Assembly: GCA_025403435.1 (NCBI GenBank)
Contig: CM046327.1
Location: 14,996,218 to 15,060,217, forward strand
DNA: 64,000 bases
Direction of reading: 5' to 3'
Origin: Artocarpus heterophyllus
Taxonomy: Eukaryota; Streptophyta; Magnoliopsida; Rosales; Moraceae
Shown here: in pieces, positions 12,939-30,439 of the stretch
Position numbering within the stretch: position 1 is the first letter of the stretch
How the letters are laid out: each line of letters opens with the position of its first letter
Notes under the pieces: model-generated
Databases searched by the model: none
What the model was told of the DNA's origin: nothing
Seen by the model: the letters and a program-made list of their open reading frames with translations, nothing else
Made by a program: the position numbers and the translations under genes

Positions 12939-15387
12939 CTTTTTTCTAGTATATTTAAGCTTAAAAGAAAATTTTAAGGCAACAAACATCTTAATTTTGT
13001 TAATATATATATAATTCAGATTTCAGCTAATATTGATTGCATTTGTTAATTTTTTTTCTTTTCCAATCCGTTTGTAGTTAACCAAATCTGTTGTTTTATT
13101 ATCCTGCCTTCTTGGCTATTCCCTAATTAAATTTAGACACATCATTTAAACTCAACAACCTAAACACATAAATATGACCTAAATATTAAAAGTAATTAAG
13201 AAATTCACTTATATGTTAAAATTTCATTAGGGGACATCAAAAAAGACAAAAAAATGGAATAACAGATCTTGATTTGTTTTTTCTTCTTGCCATATATCTG
13301 ATAGTTGTAGTACATACATTCCAATTTGAGATTTGTAGTACATGTACATCCCAATTTAATATTTATGGTTTTTGAAAAGAATAATAGTAAGGAGTTTAAA
13401 TTGTTGGTTTGAATTGTCAATTCGAATTGGGGATTAGAGGTTTTTTTTTTTTTAAAAAAAAGGTTAATCCTCCCAAACCACCTAATCCGAACCAAATCAA
13501 ACCAAACCAGTGGCTTTTGTTTTAATTTTAAACGGTTTTGGTGGTTTTTTATACAAATATTTTAGGTATTTTGATTAGTGGTTTGAACCTCTAAACAGGC
13601 CACCTAAACTGTCCAATTGAACCACCTAGTAAACATCATGTTATATAATTTTTATTTTTCTATAAGAATTTTTATTATTTTTTATTTTTTTATTGGCCAT
13701 TACAAGAAATTCTACTCAGATAAGATACACCTTTTAACACTTTATAATTACACTTCTTCTAATTACGCATTATAAGCATCCAGAAAAAGAAAATCAAAAT
13801 AAAGAACCAAATATACAACTAAGACTAACTCCTAGAATGAAATCCTAGCCTTCCCCCATCCAATGACCAACATTTTGTTCTCTACACCGACGCCGGCCTA
13901 CTCATCATGCTCTCACTGTCTCATCGTCTCTGTCCGCCACCGGCCTAATTCACCACGTTGTCGATCAAGAATGTTAGTAGGAGAAGAGGTTTATCAACAT
14001 CAATGGGAAGCTTGAATTCAAGTTTAAAATTTAATTGTGTTGATCTTATGTTATTTAAATGTATTTTTGACTTTTTGGTTTGGTTATTAGTAAACTTTTA
14101 TTTTTGTTATTGTGATTTTTTAGTTCGGTTTTTGGTTTGTATTTAAAATTTTAAGGTAAATTTGTAGACATTTTTATAATTTTTGTTGAATACTAAAAAA
14201 ATTAATCTTAAACACAAACTCACGAGCGATTTAGTTTGGTTTTATAAAAAAATATCAAACCATCTAAACTGTAAAAAAATAAAATTTATTTTTAGTTTGG
14301 TCAATAATTTTAAAAAATAAGCACCTAAACCGGCCATGAACATCCTATTAGAGAGTAACATTAAAATTTTATAAAAAAAAATATTACAACAAAATAGGTT
14401 CAAACTATATATATTTTTTTTTTTACCAAACGAAGTTAAAATACGCTCCATGACACTTTCCCTTTTCCCTTTTAGTATTTCATTATAGTTCCAAACTTGC
14501 AATTGGGTATCTTTTACACGTACTTCTCCATTGGAATAATAATTTTATACATATGAAACTTTTGATTCATAAAGTAAACACAAACTAGTGCGGTTTTTCT
14601 TCACTGATTTTAATGAAAGACGAATAGCACTTCCCACCCACTAAAGTCTCTTCGCCCATAACTTGCTTCAAAAGCCACTTAAAGCGTACACGCAACATAG
14701 AAATTTTGAAGCTTGATCCAAATTTTGGATAGACAACACAAAACCTCTCTGAGGTCACATGCCCAAACTAGAAAAAGAATAAAATCAAAATTAAGTCGCT
14801 AATGTTTCATAATATCATATCTTTTCTCGCGTCATAACCCTCCAACCCAAATAATTGCCTACTTACTTCCAAGCAAAAGCTGCTTTTGAAAACCATGGAG
14901 TTTGAGGAAAGATGAGAGTAAGAAGCAACGGTCTATTACATGGAAATAGGGGAAATTACATGAATAGACCTCTTAATATTAATTTTTTTTTTGTAATTTA
15001 TATTCTTATTTTTAGAAACTATAAAAGATTATTTGAATTTAAAAAATTTGTATCAAATTAATCCCAGGCATACCTTGTATAAAAATTAAATAAGAAAATA
15101 AAAAAAGATAAAAGAAAAGGTCACATGATTATCCATCTACGGACTAAAAAAAAAGTTGACTAACAAGGAGCATTATGAATTCGACTGCATATATTTCAAA
15201 CACAAAATTGAGTAAGTTAATAGGACTAACAAATCTTCTAAATCAAGTTATTTGCTAAGTTGAAAATTGATTGTAAATAAAGAAAACTATATAACACTTT
15301 TCCCAATACTTCATAGATTAAAAAAAGAAAGAAAGAAAGAAAAATTAAAATACCCTTAGCTTGAATCGAACTTATTTCTAAAAAAAT

Positions 15388-15428
15388 GCGCACACACACA
15401 CACACGTATATATATATATATATATATG
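15388..15428. repeat. (CA)n-(TA)n microsatellite upstream of the first small ORF
   Basis: About eight CA units followed by about ten TA units, 250 bases before the ORF at 15678. The TA run could be read as a TATA-like promoter element, but nothing distinguishes it from an ordinary microsatellite. Confidence 0.85.
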
Positions 15429-15677
15429 TCGTTATGCTTCTAACCAAATAGTACTATCTCACTGCAAAAAGCAAACCCAACTTTCTTTCCCAAAGAAAAA
15501 AAAGGAAGTACTGACATTTAAAGGAGAAAGAGCTAGACTGCTGCCTTCCCATCTTTATTCTTTGCTTGGAGATGGAGTTAAACTTCTAAGTAAAGGGTGT
15601 TTGTCTCCTCTTTTTGAAATATCTCAACTGGGTTTTTTTGTATTCTCCATCTTTTCTTCTCCTTCTGCTTCCAAAAC

Positions 15678-15887
15678 ATGGCGAATTTTGTAAGAATGGT
15701 TTTGGACGGTTTGGGGCTGTTTGTTTGGACGATTTGGGGCCTTCAAGAGAGGCGATTTTCGACGGCTTTCAACCTGACGAACTCTGTTATGATGTCAATG
15801 GCAACGTCGCTCATGGCCTGTATGGGTTCCATGAACAGTTATGGACGACCAGAATACACTTCCGCTCTGCTTTATATCCGGTCGTAG
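15678..15887 (+). CDS. Small hydrophobic protein of unknown function, paralogue A
   Basis: An uninterrupted 69-residue ORF starts at ATG 15678 (context AACATGG) and ends at TAG. It begins MANFVRMVLDGLGLFVW and contains VWTIWGLQERRFS, identical over 13 residues to the ORF at 22506-22712, and both end in LLYI(R/H)S. Across the full length the two proteins share about half their residues, the same start and the same stop position, which is hard to explain unless both are or were coding. Residues about 5-21 and 33-50 are hydrophobic, with a basic ERRF turn between them, so a membrane-associated hairpin is possible. There is no clear signal peptide with a cleavage site. No known family is recognised. 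A pyrimidine-rich leader precedes the ATG. Confidence 0.62.
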   Translation: MANFVRMVLDGLGLFVWTIWGLQERRFSTAFNLTNSVMMSMATSLMACMGSMNSYGRPEYTSALLYIRS

Positions 15888-16029
15888 AAACATTTTGCAA
15901 ATATGCAGTTCTTTTACTCTTTGTTAGGTAATTGATCTTTTGATCTCTATGTAAATTTTTATTTATATATTCAGCGGTTGTAATACATCATCAAAAATTT
16001 TGATGCATTAATCTATGCCAAGGTTCTTC

Positions 16030-16115
16030 CATCTCTATTATCATTAAAATTATTATTATTTTTATTATTATTATTATTTTGAGGGAATCCATTATTATTA
16101 TTATTATTATTGGTA
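16030..16115. repeat. ATT/TTA trinucleotide repeat
   Basis: Two runs of ATT/TTA units separated by a short unique stretch. Noncoding simple sequence. Confidence 0.85.
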
Positions 16116-17770
16116 GTAGCGTTTCAAAAGTCAAATAGTGCCCTACTACCTGCCTTCTTTTCAGGGTGAAGCGTCACTTTAATATTTCGTTTCATTTTGA
16201 CAAGCAATTAATACTCCCATTAAAGAGACCTTTGCGACAAGAGGGGAGCCAGATAGGGATTGAAATGGTGGCGGTTTTTTCTAAACTTTTTTCTTATAAT
16301 TTTATATATAAATTTTTATAAAATGTAGACTTCGTCTTTTAAATTCTACCTTTCTTAATGTAATCACATCCCTACCCCTGTTAATTTCTTTTTTTTTTTT
16401 TTTTGGCTCCCGTCCATTTGAAATCGAGAGATTTTAAAAATTGGCTTTAAGAAAAAGTCTTATTGGTAAAATGATTTTTTTAAAATTTTTTAATATAAAA
16501 ACTGTTTTAATTTTTTTTTATTTTTTTGAGGTTTTTATTTTGTTATAAATTTTTTTTTATCTTTTTGTAAAAAATTAAAGCATTTTTACTAAAACAAGCG
16601 TATTTTTTGATTGAAAAAAATCATTTATCTAATTAAAAAAATTTTCTAGCATTTTTGTCAAAATAACCCTTTGAAAATCCCTTTTTCTTTTGGCTTATTG
16701 GGAAATGAAAAAGAAATTTTGATAAACAATTAGATTTTTTTTCCTTTTTATTTTGTGAGAAAGCATTCATCTTCAGATAAACAAGTAGGAGTTCCTCAGT
16801 TTTTTAAAACAGTTGGAGTTCCTCCGTCACGAACACAAAGGGTGCAAGTGCGAGCCACCAGCCTTGTGAGGTGGGATGGGACCCACAAAGGAGAGAGTGG
16901 AGCTGGTCCGGATGCCCAAGAGCTCTATTAGAACCGCATTATCACTCGTACAAAACATAAACACACAGTGGAGGACTTTTTTTTTTTTTAATTATTAACA
17001 CATATATGATCCTTAAATTATTAAGTATGTAATAGTTTGGTCTATCTTTATTTAATTTTAGTGAAACACCTTAAATTCTTTAGCATCTGTTTAAAAAAGT
17101 GATTAAAACCAACAAATTAGTTAAAATTATAATTTATTATCAGAACTTATATTTGATAAGTTTATTAAAATATTAATTTTAGTTAATTTGAAAAAAAAAA
17201 GAGCTCAAAAAAGGTTGGAATTGAAAAAAAAATTGAAACGGATAATAAGCCAATTAGTAATTTTTAGTTGAAACTAAAAAAAAAAAAAAAAAAAAAATTT
17301 AGAATCGTAAGGAACTATCCGAACTGTTCAGAAAAAATAGAGGGATATCATTCTCGGGCCTTTTTTGGGCCGATAGAACTGGGCCTTTTTCAGTGGCCTG
17401 TCAATAATTGTCCTAGCTCGTGATGCTTTTTTTTGTCAATAGCCAAAGTGCCCCCAGCTCCGCCGTTGGTCGACCGAAGTCAAATACTTCACGGCGAAGG
17501 AAAAATCATCATTAGCACGAAGCTCGAGTTAATTTGAGGTTTCAAATTCCTGCCTAAATCTCGGCCTTAGGATTAGAACCTTTTTGATAGCCGCTAGATC
17601 ATAATTTTCGTAGATGGTACAGTTGATATCTGAGAGATTTTTAGTTACAAATACCCAAATAAATTCTCATTTACCATATTCGAAATCCTCCCATGCCAAA
17701 ACTGTGCACAAATCTTCTCAGCCCCCTCTCCTTCAAATTCTCGAGTGTTCGAGTTCCAAACTCACTCAAA

Positions 17771-17890
17771 GAGTGTTTGTTTCAGTTTTCAAATCACGGT
17801 TCGAATCATTTTGTTACAGTATTTTTTCTCACAAAAATTTAAATCTTCATTCAAATATTTTACTCAAATACATGTATCAAACGCACCCTC
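17771..17890. repeat. Small MITE candidate with GTGTTTG/CAAACGCAC ends
   Basis: The segment begins GAGTGTTTGTTTCAG and ends TATCAAACGCACCCTC. These are imperfect inverted versions of each other and resemble the GGGTGCGTTTG ends common in plant hAT-type MITEs. It is about 120 bp, with no resolved target-site duplication. Confidence 0.4.
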
Positions 17891-19907
17891 AAAATGTTAG
17901 TTAGACCGGCTTAGGAAAGAGTTTTTTTTTTTTTTTTTAGATTTCCTCGGGGATCTCGTCAACTTTTAATTTTTTAAGTAAGTTTCTCGGTCTTCTTCTC
18001 GTGTGATTTTGATGCAATTTTCCTTCTTTATTTGTCTTTGTTATTATGTGACATACATGTTTCCTAAGACTCATCAGGACGAAATGAGCCGAAATCATAT
18101 TTTGGCTTTTCAAAATCTAACGGCAGACTTGGACCTTTTTAGTAGCCTACCAACACAAGATCAAATTAGGTGGTATACTGTTTTTTACTAACACTATTAT
18201 ATTTTATTACATTTTTTTCTTTGATTCATATTATTTTTTTACCCAAAAATACTAAAATACTCTTAAATAGCATATATTTATCTAATCTTAACCTAAAATA
18301 TTTATGATCAATTATCCGCCTATATTTTTCAAAAAAGGATTTGTTCCAAATATATATATATATATATATAAAGAAGAATCTCATATCTTTATGACTCTAT
18401 CCGGTGCAATCAACATGGTCCCATTAAAACTTTAAAATATTCATTTTTTTTTGGAGGAAATGTCGTTTTAATGAAAATAAAGTGCAATCAAAGAACCTTT
18501 ATTCATTTATTTTCTTTTATGCAATCCAATTTGGATATCCAAATTATCCAAGAATCTATCTACTCGTTGCTCTTTTACTGGAAAATTATTTTGAATATCC
18601 AAATTCCTTACGAGGCTTTATTTTTCAATTTTCTGTTAATTTGACTAATTCAGAGGCGTATTATTATCCCTGCTCTTTTTGGCGTTTTGATAAATGAAAA
18701 GCAACTCTGGGTTAAATTCGTTGAAAAGACTATAAAGATATATAAAGTGAGTTTAAATTCAATTAGCATTATAAATTAATTATCAAAAGGAGGGAAAAAA
18801 ATTCTAAAGATTTAGGGCCACAACAAAGAGATTAATAAAAATGAGGTGTTAAAAGCTGTCGAATCTTCAGAATTAAAATTTCCATTCAATTTATTCAAAA
18901 AAAAAAAAATCCATTCAATTAAAGGATCATTGTTAATTGTGGTTGAGTTGAAACTTCTAGGTTGGCAAGCTTGATAGATGCATTTGGATAATTGCATTAT
19001 ATATTGACGGAAATCTTACCTGGCAAGTGCATACTAAATATTAGAATTTGATTTTTTAATTTAAAAAATAAAAGAATTTGCTTTTTTAATGACACGATTT
19101 AAAATAGATTAACCCATAATTTCCGCCGTGGTTCTCTCCACCATTTAGTGCAAATATAAATATGAAGTTAAGGTATGCTTAGTATGAATAAATTAATCAA
19201 CCAACCGGCTAATAATTTAGTGGAAAGTCATAAATTTTAATGACAATTTAGTGTTTTTTTTGGGAAATTTTGTAGTTGTGTATAAAAATATGGCTTATTT
19301 GTACTGTGCAGTTACATGCATTGTGAAATGGCATCAAAATCGTATTAGAATAAAAAAGAAATATATAAATTCAATAGAATTGACAAAAATCGAACAGTTT
19401 AAAATAGTTGCATTTTATATACTATTTTTCCTTTTGTTTCCCATAAAAAAAATTCTCTTACTTTTACATTTTCAGCCCCGGATTTTGGCTGACTATAAGA
19501 AAATGCTTAGAATTGGCATACTAACTTACATATGTTCAGAGTGTAACAAACTTGGTAAAACTGCATATGTGATTTATTCTTTTAGACACTTCTGAAAATC
19601 GGTTAGCAACGGTCTATTATTGTCTATATATCCTTATGGTAGCTTCAAAGCTCAAACTTAAAACGCTTCCACTCCTTGCAAACCAAACTTCTTTAATTTC
19701 CAAAGAATATCTTCTTTTGCCTTTTCTTTTAGTTTTAAGTTACCAAGTTTGTACTTTTTGTTTTTTGCTAATCACAAGTTTGTAATTGATTAATCAAGCA
19801 TAAACTTGATATTCGAGATCATAATCAAGATCACAATCATAATCTTGATTGTGTCATTAGGGGAAAAAAACCAACACTAAGTATATTCCACGGAAAATTA
19901 ACAATGA

Positions 19908-20690
19908 TTATGTACCTTTTTATACAATGTGTTTTGGGCTTATTTAAACACTATACTTTCGATTTTTGATCTTAATAAATGTATATTTTTATAATAGGGT
20001 GTTTGGCAATCTCGATTACAACAATAATTATGGTTACCAAATAGTGTAAAGCTCTCATATGCTACGATAAAAAACACAATGTTACTATAAGTATAGTTTT
20101 CACATATTACAGTGTTTTAAACTATAACTATGGTTTTAACTACACTTTTCAAATACTCTACAAATTTAACGTACACAAATTTATACTTTTTTTGTCATGT
20201 TTCAATTTTGACCTAAAAAATAACCAAAATAACCTCAAATAGAAAAATAAGAAAACTTGAAAGCTTTAAAAAAAAAAAAAAAACTTAGTTGGCATTTGGA
20301 AGTGTAGTTCAAACATTTAAATCAAAGTTGATTTGAAATTTAAATTTTATGAGAGAAAATATTATAGTAAAGTTGGTTTAAACTGTGTTGGCAATCATCC
20401 TAGAACCAAGGATTTTGACCTAAAAATGTCTAAAATGCTTTTAAAAATGGGGTGTGTTTTTATTTTTGTTTTCTTCTTTTTTTCTTTTTGAAAGTTGTAG
20501 TTCTTTTTTTCTCTTTTACTTGAAGATAATTTGGTTATTTTATATGTCAAGATCAAGTATTGTTGGGATAAAGTATAGATATGTATTCAATTTAATTTAA
20601 AAGTATACATTCAATGAGATCAAAAACAGAAGGTGTAGTCTTTGAACAAAATCAAAAACAAAGTAAAAAAAAAAAGGTAAATATCCCAAA
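19908..20690. mobile_element. Non-autonomous element with long terminal inverted repeats (copy 2), split by a nested MITE
   Basis: The left arm (about 19908-19990) and the right arm (about 20575-20690) are inverted imperfect copies over some 75-90 bases, sharing a pattern such as GATTTTTGATCTTAATAAATG against CATTCAATGAGATCAAAAAC. The arms also match the element at 12499-12938. A MITE of the AAAGCTCTCA family sits just inside the left arm (19997-20160), which accounts for part of the extra length over copy 1. No coding sequence. Confidence 0.6.
19997..20160. mobile_element. MITE (AAAGCTCTCA family) nested in a larger element
   Basis: It starts GGGTGTTTGGCAATC and ends near TTTTCAAATACTC, an imperfect inversion. 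Internally it carries AAAGCTCTCATATGCTAC, closely matching the repeat at 2745-2905. GTGTTTGG ends are typical of hAT-like MITEs. No clear 8-bp duplication was seen. Confidence 0.55.
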
Positions 20691-22505
20691 TTAAAAACTT
20701 AAAACTAAATTATATATACCATAATCAAAGTTCATGACAGATAAGAAAATTTAACATTACTGAAAAATTAAATTAGAAACTTGCTTCAAATTCTTCATTT
20801 AATTGGAATTCATAAAACATATGATGTTGATCAAAAGCATCTTGTATAGTCTATTGTGAATTATTAAGAATTCAATGTAGGACTTTATGTAAGCCTTCTC
20901 ATTGTTACAGGACACAGGCTATACATAATCTAAAAAGGTCGTAATTCTTTTTTTAAAAAAAGGTCGTAATTGGTGATTAAACAATAACAATGTGCTTAGC
21001 GATGACATCTCTAATAAACTAGTTAAAGACATTGCAAGAATAAGGAAAATTTAATCTTACAAGTATTGCTATTAATTATCATTCTTTATTATTTGGATTT
21101 ATATCTTACTTTCCTTTTTTTGGTGTGAGGATTTATCTTTTCTACTTTGTATGTTTTGAACCTTCAACTTCAAAGTTCCCACAAGAAGAATGTTTTTTAC
21201 CGTCCTATATTACTCTCCAAGTCTCTTTCAATCCATTTTGTTGTTTTTAGTGATTCTGAAGTTGCATGCATTATACAACTTTTAAATCCTAAACTTATTA
21301 CGGAAATGAAAAGGAAATTGTTATGGTTTAGCCAAAAAAATCAAAATGAAAAAAAAATGCAATTTAAAATAATTTTAAGTGCGTTTAGTAATTTCATTCT
21401 AACTATATAGTTGAAATTGCTATAATATAAAGCTCTCATCACAATATAAAATAAAAATAAATTAAAATAAAAACTATTATATATTACAATAAAATTATTT
21501 TAATTTTAATTTAAACTATATTGTTAAACGTATTTTTTTTTATAAATTTGTATCAATAAAAAACTCTCATATCCCATGTCAAAAATTTTCAAAAATATGC
21601 ATCTCTTTTTTTTTCACTTTTGCAGAGAACACCCAACGAGTTTTGAACCACACCTTTTGAAAAAATAACAGTCTCAATCCAATCATATCTTTCAACTTTA
21701 TCCATTTCACTCGATTCCGACCACTTTCCTTTTTTTTTTTTGCTTTTTCATTTTACTCGATGCCGACCATTCTCCTTTTTCTGCATGGGACATACTGTTC
21801 TTGAATGCTTGTTCACCCAAAATAAGGGGATAAAATATTAAGAATATTGAAAATATTTTTACATATTTTTTCAGATAAAAAATTTAAAATTATTTTAATA
21901 TAATTTTTAAAAAATTTTATTTTTTAAAATAAAAATATTTTCATCTATTTTAAAAATAATATTAAATGTTCTAATTAATTCAATCAAAATAAAATAAAGT
22001 CAAATCTCTACCTAGCATTGGCATAGCTTTAACAATGCTTTTTAACCTAAAAAGAACTATTGGAGCTCTTAATTTGACTTTATAAAGTATTTAATAAAAT
22101 TAATTAAAATTAAATTTTTAATTAAAAAATAATATAAAACTTTTATATATTATAATAAAAGGTCAAAAATTGCTATAGTATATAATGTTTAAAAAAAAAG
22201 TTAAACCTAATAAATTTTACCAAACATCCTGTGAGTAAACATATTCAAAGCAACCATATTAAGTTGATAAGTACAACGCCTGCTGGGCTCACCTAGTACA
22301 AACCCATCTTCCTTTATCCACAAAAGAAAAGGAATTCATTAAAAAAAAAAAGAAAAGAAAAGAATTAAAAAACAAAGAACAAAAAAAAATTATTATAAGA
22401 GAAGTACCATCATTGTTAATCTATGTTGAAAGAGTCTACTTCTAAACAAAAGCTCTTTTTATCTTCCTCCATCTTTGGGTTTGGTTTTTTTTGCATTTTG
22501 TGAAG

Positions 22506-22712
22506 ATGGCGAATTTGCTAACCACGGTTTTGAATGGTGTGGAGATGGTTGTGTGGACGATTTGGGGTCTGCAGGAGAGACGATTTTCAAGCGCTTTCAA
22601 CCTTGTAAGCTCTGCTGTCTTGTCCATGATAACTTCTCTTGTGGTGTTCACATCCATGAATGATTATAGCTACCCAGGAGTTTCTTCTCCTCTGCTTTAT
22701 ATCCACTCATAG
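22506..22712 (+). CDS. Small hydrophobic protein of unknown function, paralogue B
   Basis: A 68-residue ORF from ATG 22506 to TAG 22712. An upstream in-frame ATG at 22491 would add five residues, but 22506 aligns with the start of paralogue A (both MAN). It shares the VWTIWGLQERRFS core with the ORF at 15678-15887, the following (S/T)AFNL segment and the LLYI(H/R)S ending. Differences concentrate in the hydrophobic parts and keep their character, suggesting selection on protein sequence. Two hydrophobic stretches flank the basic core. Family and function are unknown. A CTT-rich run (about 22770-22815) lies in the presumed 3' UTR. Confidence 0.62.
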   Translation: MANLLTTVLNGVEMVVWTIWGLQERRFSSAFNLVSSAVLSMITSLVVFTSMNDYSYPGVSSPLLYIHS

Positions 22713-24223
22713 ACATGGAAGAGCAGAAACATGTCCTGGACTTGGTCATGATCATCTGACTGAGTTTTTGTACAACTGCTTCTTCTGCTTCTTCTTCTTC
22801 TTCTTCCCTTGGTTGTTTAGCTTCTCTCTTTGGTAAATTTTTAAAAACGGCCATCCAATGTAGCTAAGGTATGATCTCAATGATTTTCTATGTACTTTCT
22901 TTTCCTAGTTTACAAACAGGCCAAGGTGCCATAGTTCTCTAGTTATCATTCCTCCTCTTCTTCTTCTTGTAAGTCCAAATGAGAATGAAAAAAAATTTCA
23001 CAATGTGTTTTTAGAAAAACTTGATAAATTTGGGATAGGATTTGATTTTTTTCAAGTGGACAAAAGATTTGAATTTTACAACTAGTAATAGAATTAGATG
23101 TAGAATTATCGTGAAATCATGCTTATAAATATATTTTGAAATAGTTTAAAAAAATATGAATTACTTTTTCGAATTACAAAGACAAACATATAAAGGTTTT
23201 AGAAGCATTAGTTTAAATTAATTTTGATTAAAAATATTAAAACATATAAAAATTTTATAATATAATACACTTTTTTTAACGCACTATAGTACTCAAAAGT
23301 TTTAACTCTAACTCACCGACACTATACCACAGTAGTATTTAGCAAGGAATCACACAACACTTTTTTGAATGTTCTCGTATGAGCATAGTCTGATCCCTAC
23401 TAGGCTGTTGAAACGCCATAATTGTCCTTTCCTTTTGCCATAACATGTTCAACTACGAGACGTCTATTTTCAGTGTGCCCCCTTTTTTTGGCCCTCTCCT
23501 AAAATGGGAAACAAAGCTGATGTCGCAACACATCCAAAAAGATTAAAAAAAAAAAGTTTTTTACATATTGCAAAGCCGCACAATCATCAAAGCACATAAA
23601 AATCTTTAAGGTTGGGGTTGGAGTCATAGACATTGTAGGGCAAGAGAGAGAACATCCAAAAACAAAAGGCAAAAACAATTGACGTGATGTTTTATTCTTT
23701 GCATCTGCATATAATTGCATTGCTGACGGAAATCTTACCTATCAAGTGCGTAACAAGGATCAATTATTGAATTATATAATTGCATTGCATTGCATTGTTT
23801 ATTCCAACACCAGCATTATTCAATTACAAAATGACACAAGTTCACCAAACAATACATCAAGCCATTTCCCTCCACTGGTTCATTCTGTTTATTGCTAATG
23901 CAAACACAATATGAAAGAAATAATTTCATTGATTAATCAACAGAATAATTATTTTGAATGGAACCAGATCAGCATGTAGAAAAGGAGTTTTCTATTCGCC
24001 GGGAAGAAGGCAACTTTCTCTTTTGCAGCATGTTTGTATTACACGTAAAAGAATCTCTAGCATCCAGGAATCAGACACCGCTCTCTTTTGAGATTTGAGT
24101 AAGACAACAATACACCCCAAAAGAATGAACTTTCAGATTATTTTTGCAGCTTTTATCAACAATTCAGATTATTTCTTGTCATCAGCCAATGTATGTACAT
24201 CTAAAAATATTGTAGTTCTACTC
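22713..24223. other. Intergenic region between the second small ORF and the adenylyl-sulfate kinase gene
   Basis: No supported gene. It contains a (CTT)n run at about 22770-22815, an AT-rich MITE-like segment at about 23205-23345, and a 26-base segment at 23724-23749 that repeats almost exactly at 19005-19030. The last part should hold the 3' UTR of the minus-strand kinase gene. Confidence 0.5.
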
Positions 24224-29356
<5,133 letters not shown>

Positions 29357-30439
29357 CTCCGAGGCTTCAATTCAAAGCCTCCGTGACGGTTTCCGTAAAA
29401 GGAGGGAAAATAGAAAGATGAGATTTTTTAAGAGAGAGAGAGAGAAGTACGGAAGATTGTAAAATGGAAGAGGAAGTGTTAAAGAGAGTGAAGACAGAGA
29501 AGAGTGCGTGCGTTTTATATTGTCAAGTAGACAGAAAGGTGAAGTGGAGTGCTCTCTCTTCTTCTGCTAAAATGATAATATTAATAATAATAGTAAGTTC
29601 TCGTGGGAAACACCTAAAAATAATAAAGTTTCAATTATAGAATGTAATATTTTCACATTTTATAATAAAAAAGTAAAAGTTTATTATAATAAAAAGTTTT
29701 TACGTGTTATAATATTTAAGTTTTAACATTAAATTATAACTCAATAATAATAATTACAACTCAAAAAGAGGAAATGAACTTAAAAAGAAAAAAAAGAAAG
29801 AAAGAAAGAAAGAAAGAAATGAGGGAAGAAAAGAGTTGCTGTGGTTGGGTGGCAAATTTTGAGTGAGGGACAGGGAGGTTGGCAATCTGATGCGAGTTTA
29901 GAATTATTAGAGAGGTTTGGAATGGGATTTGGACATTTTAAAAGTAGTATCTAATCTTAGTTCTTTCCCAGCAAAATTAATCAAAAGAGTGAAGATTTCT
30001 TCGGAAGGTGCTGCAAAACCAAGTGTAATTGTTTTTTAACAGAATGATTTTCATCAAATTTAATGCTTTCCATTCACAGAAGGGTCCAAAAAAAATATAT
30101 GGCAGGATAAATTATATCATAACTTTGACAGGTTAAGTAATAATAGAAATAGAAATGAAATAAAGAAGTGTCTAAATATAACTAGATTTGATGAAATTTT
30201 GACCAGGTCTAAAAAAATCCTATTGGTTGGTATTTGATCTTAAAAAGTGTAATACCATATAACCATAAATATAAGATTGTAATAAATAATAATACTCAGT
30301 GAATTTGAGGTCGATAGGGGAAGAGCTACTGTAAAAGTCTAATATATTAGTTATATTATTTATTTATTTATTTATTTACCAAGCTAGATAATCATTTACA
30401 TGTTATTTGCAATTTAATGACAAATTATTTACAAATTAT
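29357..30439. promoter_or_regulatory. Upstream region of the APS kinase gene
   Basis: The 170 bases before the start codon (29356) hold a GA-rich run (29430-29445), consistent with a 5' UTR or promoter. A MITE-like AT-rich block follows at about 29610-29770, then a (GAAA)n run at about 29790-29820 and a (TTTA)n run at 30358-30378. No TATA box could be fixed and no gene is supported. Confidence 0.4.

Larger units (their letters stand above)
10711..15677. other. Intergenic, transposon-rich AT-rich DNA
   Basis: No supported gene. The start should hold the 3' UTR of the preceding gene. It then contains a cluster of GTCGTT/AACGAC words (about 11020-11215), long T-rich low-complexity DNA (11340-12000), a terminal-inverted-repeat element (12499-12938), two segments with repeated CCACCTAAAC or AACCATCTAAACTG words (13470-13630 and 14230-14335) and a CA/TA microsatellite just before the small ORF at 15678. 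A GC-richer island at about 13850-13990 has no convincing reading frame. Confidence 0.5.
15888..22505. other. Intergenic region between the two paralogous small ORFs
   Basis: No supported gene in 6.6 kb. It is AT-rich with an ATT/TTA trinucleotide run (16030-16115), an AT microsatellite (about 18350-18370), a small MITE candidate (17771-17890), and a terminal-inverted-repeat element with a nested MITE (19908-20690). A promoter-like GGGCC/GGGCCT cluster occurs at about 17360-17395, but no gene follows it that can be supported. Short exact matches to the flanks of the other ORF copy lie at 19005-19030 and 19605-19619. Confidence 0.5.

Noticed and set aside
17790..17815. GGTTCGAATC, resembling a tRNA T-arm/box B
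   Set aside because: No matching acceptor stem, D-arm or anticodon arm can be folded around it, and it lies inside a MITE-like segment.
17614..17904. 96-codon ORF downstream of GGGCC promoter-like motifs
   Set aside because: Its second half is a MITE candidate and no splice continuation or family similarity is visible.
19251..19595. 114-codon plus-strand ORF rich in Phe, Ile, Lys and Tyr
   Set aside because: Its composition mirrors AT-rich DNA and no motif or homologous copy exists near the second small ORF; judged chance.
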